From NCBI RefSeq assembly GCF_019510245.1, contig NZ_JAEKKT010000198.1, positions 1-33,551 of the forward strand: a DNA stretch of 33,551 bases. The letters are read 5' to 3'. A program made the position numbers and the translations under genes. Origin of the DNA: Streptomyces sp. (GTDB lineage: Bacteria > Actinomycetota > Actinomycetes > Streptomycetales > Streptomycetaceae). The notes under the pieces were generated by a model, which ran no database searches, was not told the DNA's origin, and worked only from the letters and a program-made list of their open reading frames with translations. Shown here piece after piece: positions 30,412-33,551 of this stretch; position 1 is the first letter of the stretch; every line of letters starts with the position of its first letter.

Positions 30412-31397
30412 CCGCCGATCGCGGACATCGGCCGGTCCGGCTGCACGAACTGCGGATCGTCCAGTCCCGCCCCCGCCTTCTTGCCCCACATCGCCAGCCG
30501 CCACCTGCGGGCGATCTCCTCGTCCGCCGCGCCCGAGCGGAGCGCACCGCGCAGGTCCGTCTCCTCCCGCGCGAACAGGCAGGTCCTTACCTGCCCGTCG
30601 GCCGTGAGGCGGGTGCGGTCGCAGGCCGCGCAGAACGGGCGGGTGACGGAGGCGATGACGCCGACGCGGTGCGGGCCGCCGTCGACCAGCCAGCGCTCCG
30701 CCGGGGCCGAGCCGCGGTCGCCCGCGCCCTCGGGGGTGAGGTCGAAGCGGGTGCGGAGCGAGGCGAGGATGTCACCGGCCGTCACCATGCTGTCGCGCTT
30801 CCAGCCGTGCTGGGCGTCGAGGGGCATCTGCTCGATGAAGCGCAGTTCGTAGTCGTGGGCCACCGCCCAGGCGAGGAGGTCGGGGGCCTCGTCCTCGTTC
30901 AGCCCGGGCATCAGGACCGTGTTGACCTTGACCGGGGTGAGGCCGGCGTCGCGGGCGGCCCGGAGACCGTCCAGGACGTCCTGGTGGCGGTCGCGGCGGG
31001 TCAGGGTCTTGAAGACGTCCGGGCGGAGGGTGTCCAGGGAGACGTTGACCCGGTCCAGGCCGGCCGCCTTGAGGGCCGTCGCGGTGCGGCGCAGGCCGAT
31101 GCCGTTGGTCGTCAGGGACATCCGGGGGCGGGGGCCCAGGCCCGCGACCCGCTCCACGATGCCGACCAGGCCGGGGCGCAGCAACGGCTCGCCGCCGGTG
31201 AAGCGGACCTCCTCGACGCCCAGCAGGCGGACGGCGATGTCGATCAGGCGGACGATCTCGTCGTCCGTGAGCAGGTCTGGCTTGGCCAGCCACTGCAGGC
31301 CCTCCTCGGGCATGCAGTACGTACAACGCAGGTTGCACCGGTCGGTCAGCGAGACTCTCAGGTCGGTGGCCACCCGGCCGTAGGTGTCGATGAGCAC
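30408..31397 (-). CDS. moaA: GTP 3',8-cyclase MoaA
   Basis: First step of molybdenum-cofactor synthesis. The 329-residue radical SAM enzyme has the N-terminal cluster motif CNLRCTYC (Cys21, 25, 28), a C-terminal cluster of Cys256, Cys259 and Cys273 (FCAACDRTRLT, RTCL), and the terminal Gly-Gly needed for activity. GTG 31397 has GGAGGGG upstream. No other cofactor gene is in the window. Confidence 0.96.
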   Translation of the reverse strand: MLIDTYGRVATDLRVSLTDRCNLRCTYCMPEEGLQWLAKPDLLTDDEIVRLIDIAVRLLGVEEVRFTGGEPLLRPGLVGIVERVAGLGPRPRMSLTTNGIGLRRTATALKAAGLDRVNVSLDTLRPDVFKTLTRRDRHQDVLDGLRAARDAGLTPVKVNTVLMPGLNEDEAPDLLAWAVAHDYELRFIEQMPLDAQHGWKRDSMVTAGDILASLRTRFDLTPEGAGDRGSAPAERWLVDGGPHRVGVIASVTRPFCAACDRTRLTADGQVRTCLFAREETDLRGALRSGAADEEIARRWRLAMWGKKAGAGLDDPQFVQPDRPMSAIGG

Positions 31398-31491
31398 GCG
31401 GGCCCCCTCCCTCGTTGCGGATCAGATCTCTGCCGTCATCTGCGAGCCTACGTGACAGCACTGACATCGTGAGAGGCCCGATACCACGAGG

Positions 31492-31511
31492 TACGACGCG
31501 GCCGCGTCGTA
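31492..31511. terminator. Perfect 20-bp palindrome 3' of the symporter gene
   Basis: TACGACGCGG followed by CCGCGTCGTA is a perfect palindrome, and GGATC-CTAT-GATCC follows at 31512-31525. It lies 40 bp beyond the symporter stop (read leftward) and about 95 bp before moaA. A terminator is the simplest reading, but a loopless palindrome could also be a protein-binding site. Confidence 0.5.
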
Positions 31512-31551
31512 GGATCCTATGATCCCGTCGACGCGGCCAGTCGAACGGGGC

Positions 31552-33171
31552 TCAGTGCGCTCCCGTGCCTGTCAGGGACCGCACCTCCAGCTCCGCGTAC
31601 TTGGCGGCGTCCGGGACTTCCTTCGAGAGCAGAGTGCCCACGACGCCGAGGAGGAATCCGACCGGGATCGAGATGATGCCCGGGTTCTCCAGCGGGAACC
31701 AGTGGAAGTCGACGCCCGGGAACATCGACGTCTCCTTGCCGGACACCACTGGAGAGAACAGCACCAGGCCGACCGCGGTGACGAGGCCGCCGTAGATCGA
31801 CCAGAGGGCTCCGGCGGTGGTGAACCGCTTCCAGAAGAGGCTGTAGAGGATGGTCGGCAGGTTGGCGGAGGCGGCGACCGCGAAGGCGAGGGCGACCAGG
31901 CCGGCGACGTTCAGGTCGCGGGCGAGGGCGCCTAGGAGGATGGAGACGGCGCCGATGCCGACGGTGGCGTACCGGGCCGCGTTGATCTCCTGCTTCTCGG
32001 TGGCCTGGCCCTTCTTGATGACGTTGGCGTAGATGTCGTGTGCGAAGGACGACGAGGACGCCAGGGTGAGGCCCGCGACCACCGCGAGGATCGTCGCGAA
32101 GGCCACCGCCGAGATCGTGGCCAGCAGGATCGCGCCCCAGTTGGAGTCGACGCCGCCCAGATGGAGGGCGAGGAGGGGGGCCGCGGTGTTGCCGGACTTG
32201 TTGGACGCGATGATCTCGTCGGGTTTGATCAGCGCGGCCGCGCCGAAGCCGAGGGCGAGGGTCATCAGGTAGAAGGCGCCGATCAGGCCGATCGCCCAGA
32301 GGACCGACTTCCGGGCCGCCTTGGCGGTGGGCACGGTGTAGAAGCGGATCAGGATGTGCGGCAGACCGGCGGTGCCGAGGACCAGGGCGATGCCGAGGGA
32401 GAGGAAGTCCAGCTTGCTGGTGCCGGTGGCGCCGTACTTCAGGCCGGGCTCCAGGAAGGCGGACCCCTTGCCGCTGTTGTCGGCGGCCTTGCCGAGCAGG
32501 TCGGAGACGTTGAAGTGGAACTTGGCCAGGACCATGAAGGTCAGCAGCAGGGCGCCCGCGATGAGCAGCACGGCCTTGACCATCTGGACCCAGGTGGTGC
32601 CCTTCATGCCGCCGATGGTGACGTAGACGATCATCAGGACGCCGACCAGGGCGACGATGCCGATCTTGCCGCCGTCGCTGGTGATGCCGAGCAGGAGGGA
32701 GACGAGGACGCCCGCTCCCGCCATCTGGGCCAGCAGGTAGAAGATCGAGACGACGATCGTGGAGGTGCCGGCGGCGGTGCGGACCGGCCGCTGGCGCATG
32801 CGGTAGGCCAGTACGTCGCCCATGGTGTAGCGGCCGGAGTTGCGCAGCGGTTCGGCGACCAGGAGCAGGGCGACGAGCCAGGCGACCAGGAAGCCGATGG
32901 AGTACAGGAAGCCGTCGTAGCCGAACAGGGCGATGGCGCCGGCGATGCCCAGGAAGGACGCGGCGGACATGTAGTCGCCGGAGACGGCGAGGCCGTTCTG
33001 GAAGCCGGTGAACTGGCGGCCGCCCGCGTAGAAGTCGGCGGCGTCCTTGGTCTGGCGGCCGGCCCAGACGGTGATGCCGAGGGTCACGGCGACGAACACC
33101 GCGAACAGGGTGATGATCAGCGTCCGGTGGTCACTGGCCTCGCCGGCCGCCAGCGTGATCGCGGGGCTCAT
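31552..33171 (-). CDS. Sodium/solute symporter, acetate permease (ActP)-like
   Basis: A 539-residue SLC5-family carrier with about thirteen membrane segments. Family signatures include DFYAGGRQFTGFQNGLAVSGDYMSAASFLG, given in part here, then GGMKGTTWVQ and GTAGLPHILIRFYTVP, typical of the ActP group that imports acetate and similar monocarboxylates with a cation. ATG 33171 overlaps the stop of the DUF485 gene (ATGA), the standard yjcH-actP pairing. A longer frame upstream lies inside that gene and is not used. Confidence 0.93.
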   Translation of the reverse strand: MSPAITLAAGEASDHRTLIITLFAVFVAVTLGITVWAGRQTKDAADFYAGGRQFTGFQNGLAVSGDYMSAASFLGIAGAIALFGYDGFLYSIGFLVAWLVALLLVAEPLRNSGRYTMGDVLAYRMRQRPVRTAAGTSTIVVSIFYLLAQMAGAGVLVSLLLGITSDGGKIGIVALVGVLMIVYVTIGGMKGTTWVQMVKAVLLIAGALLLTFMVLAKFHFNVSDLLGKAADNSGKGSAFLEPGLKYGATGTSKLDFLSLGIALVLGTAGLPHILIRFYTVPTAKAARKSVLWAIGLIGAFYLMTLALGFGAAALIKPDEIIASNKSGNTAAPLLALHLGGVDSNWGAILLATISAVAFATILAVVAGLTLASSSSFAHDIYANVIKKGQATEKQEINAARYATVGIGAVSILLGALARDLNVAGLVALAFAVAASANLPTILYSLFWKRFTTAGALWSIYGGLVTAVGLVLFSPVVSGKETSMFPGVDFHWFPLENPGIISIPVGFLLGVVGTLLSKEVPDAAKYAELEVRSLTGTGAH

Positions 33172-33524
33172 GCGCCGCCCTCCATCCGGGACTTGATGGC
33201 CTCGGCCTTGGGGTCGAGCTTGGCGGCGGCGTGCCGGGCGTACCACCAGGCGATGAGGAACGTGGTGAGGAACTGGGCGAGGCCGAGGACCAGGGCCACG
33301 TTGACGTTGCCGACGACCTTGGTGCCCATGAAGTCGTCCGCGTAGTTGGAGAGCAGGACGTACAGGAGGTACCAGGCGATGAAGGCGAAGGTCAGCGGGA
33401 AGGCGAAGGAGCGGTGGGAGTGCCGCAGTTCGGCGAACTCCGGACTCTGCTGCACCTCGGCGAACTCCTCGCCGGAGGGATGCCGGGTCTGCGTGTTCGA
33501 GGGTGGTGGTGTCTCGGTGGCCAC
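33168..33524 (-). CDS. DUF485 membrane protein (symporter partner)
   Basis: A 118-residue protein with two membrane segments (about 42-60 and 75-95; FPLTFAFIAWYLLYVLLSNYA and VALVLGLAQFLTTFLIAWW, the family core) and a charged C-terminus. DUF485 (YjcH-type) proteins are co-encoded with ActP-type symporters. GTG 33524 is preferred because GAGGAGA lies 5 nt before it; an ATG at 33548 in the same frame adds 8 residues and is too close to the window edge to judge. Confidence 0.88.
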   Translation of the reverse strand: MATETPPPSNTQTRHPSGEEFAEVQQSPEFAELRHSHRSFAFPLTFAFIAWYLLYVLLSNYADDFMGTKVVGNVNVALVLGLAQFLTTFLIAWWYARHAAAKLDPKAEAIKSRMEGGA

Positions 33525-33551
33525 GGAGTCTCCTCGCGATACGGACATGCG

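Overview
The window reads as chromosomal DNA of a Streptomyces (Actinomycetota). The evidence is very high GC content with GC-rich third codon positions, frequent GTG/TTG starts, a chaplin, a streptophobe-family membrane protein, a Spo0M-like protein, and gene neighbours that match from memory the core block around serB, fabG-fabI, tldD-pmbA and tyrS in Streptomyces genomes. I see no prophage, transposase, CRISPR array or tRNA gene. The content is mostly conserved housekeeping and developmental genes.

Left part (1-6.9 kb): the left edge holds the promoter and 5' leader of an rRNA operon transcribed leftward out of the window. Next come a 3-methyladenine DNA glycosylase (-), then Spo0M, a PEBP/Raf-kinase-inhibitor-like protein and an HNH endonuclease (+), a stomatin-like SPFH protein with its NfeD partner (-), an orphan ABC ATPase (-) and an unassigned 261-residue protein (+).

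Middle (6.9-18.7 kb): a cysteine-free chaplin and a GAF histidine kinase/NarL-type regulator pair (-); an SDR coupled to a divergent QueA-like protein (+); a secreted lytic transglycosylase with a histidine-rich linker behind a strongly foldable leader (+); a double-FHA ABC exporter (-); a streptophobe membrane protein (+); a stretch with an 18-bp tandem repeat; and serB (+).

Right part (18.7-33.5 kb): a SixA-type phosphatase, three membrane proteins (two of them very small, the third a CynX/NimT-like MFS carrier) and a divergent GntR regulator; a small secreted protein; the fabG-fabI operon (-); the tldD-pmbA operon and tyrS (+); GlsB/YeaQ protein (-); a DUF3099 protein, a 70-residue membrane peptide and a Cys/His protein (+); moaA (-); and an acetate-type sodium/solute symporter with its DUF485 partner (-), running to the right edge.

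Recurring structure: three copies of one intergenic repeat family (shared core GCGCAGTTCC followed by hairpins) all lie between convergent genes, where they probably act as two-way terminators. Several genes lack a Shine-Dalgarno sequence and instead have a -10 hexamer 6-7 nt before the start codon, which suggests leaderless transcripts. The least explained items are the folded leader of the transglycosylase gene, the divergent QueA-like protein, and the 18-bp repeat region with its odd bridging reading frame.
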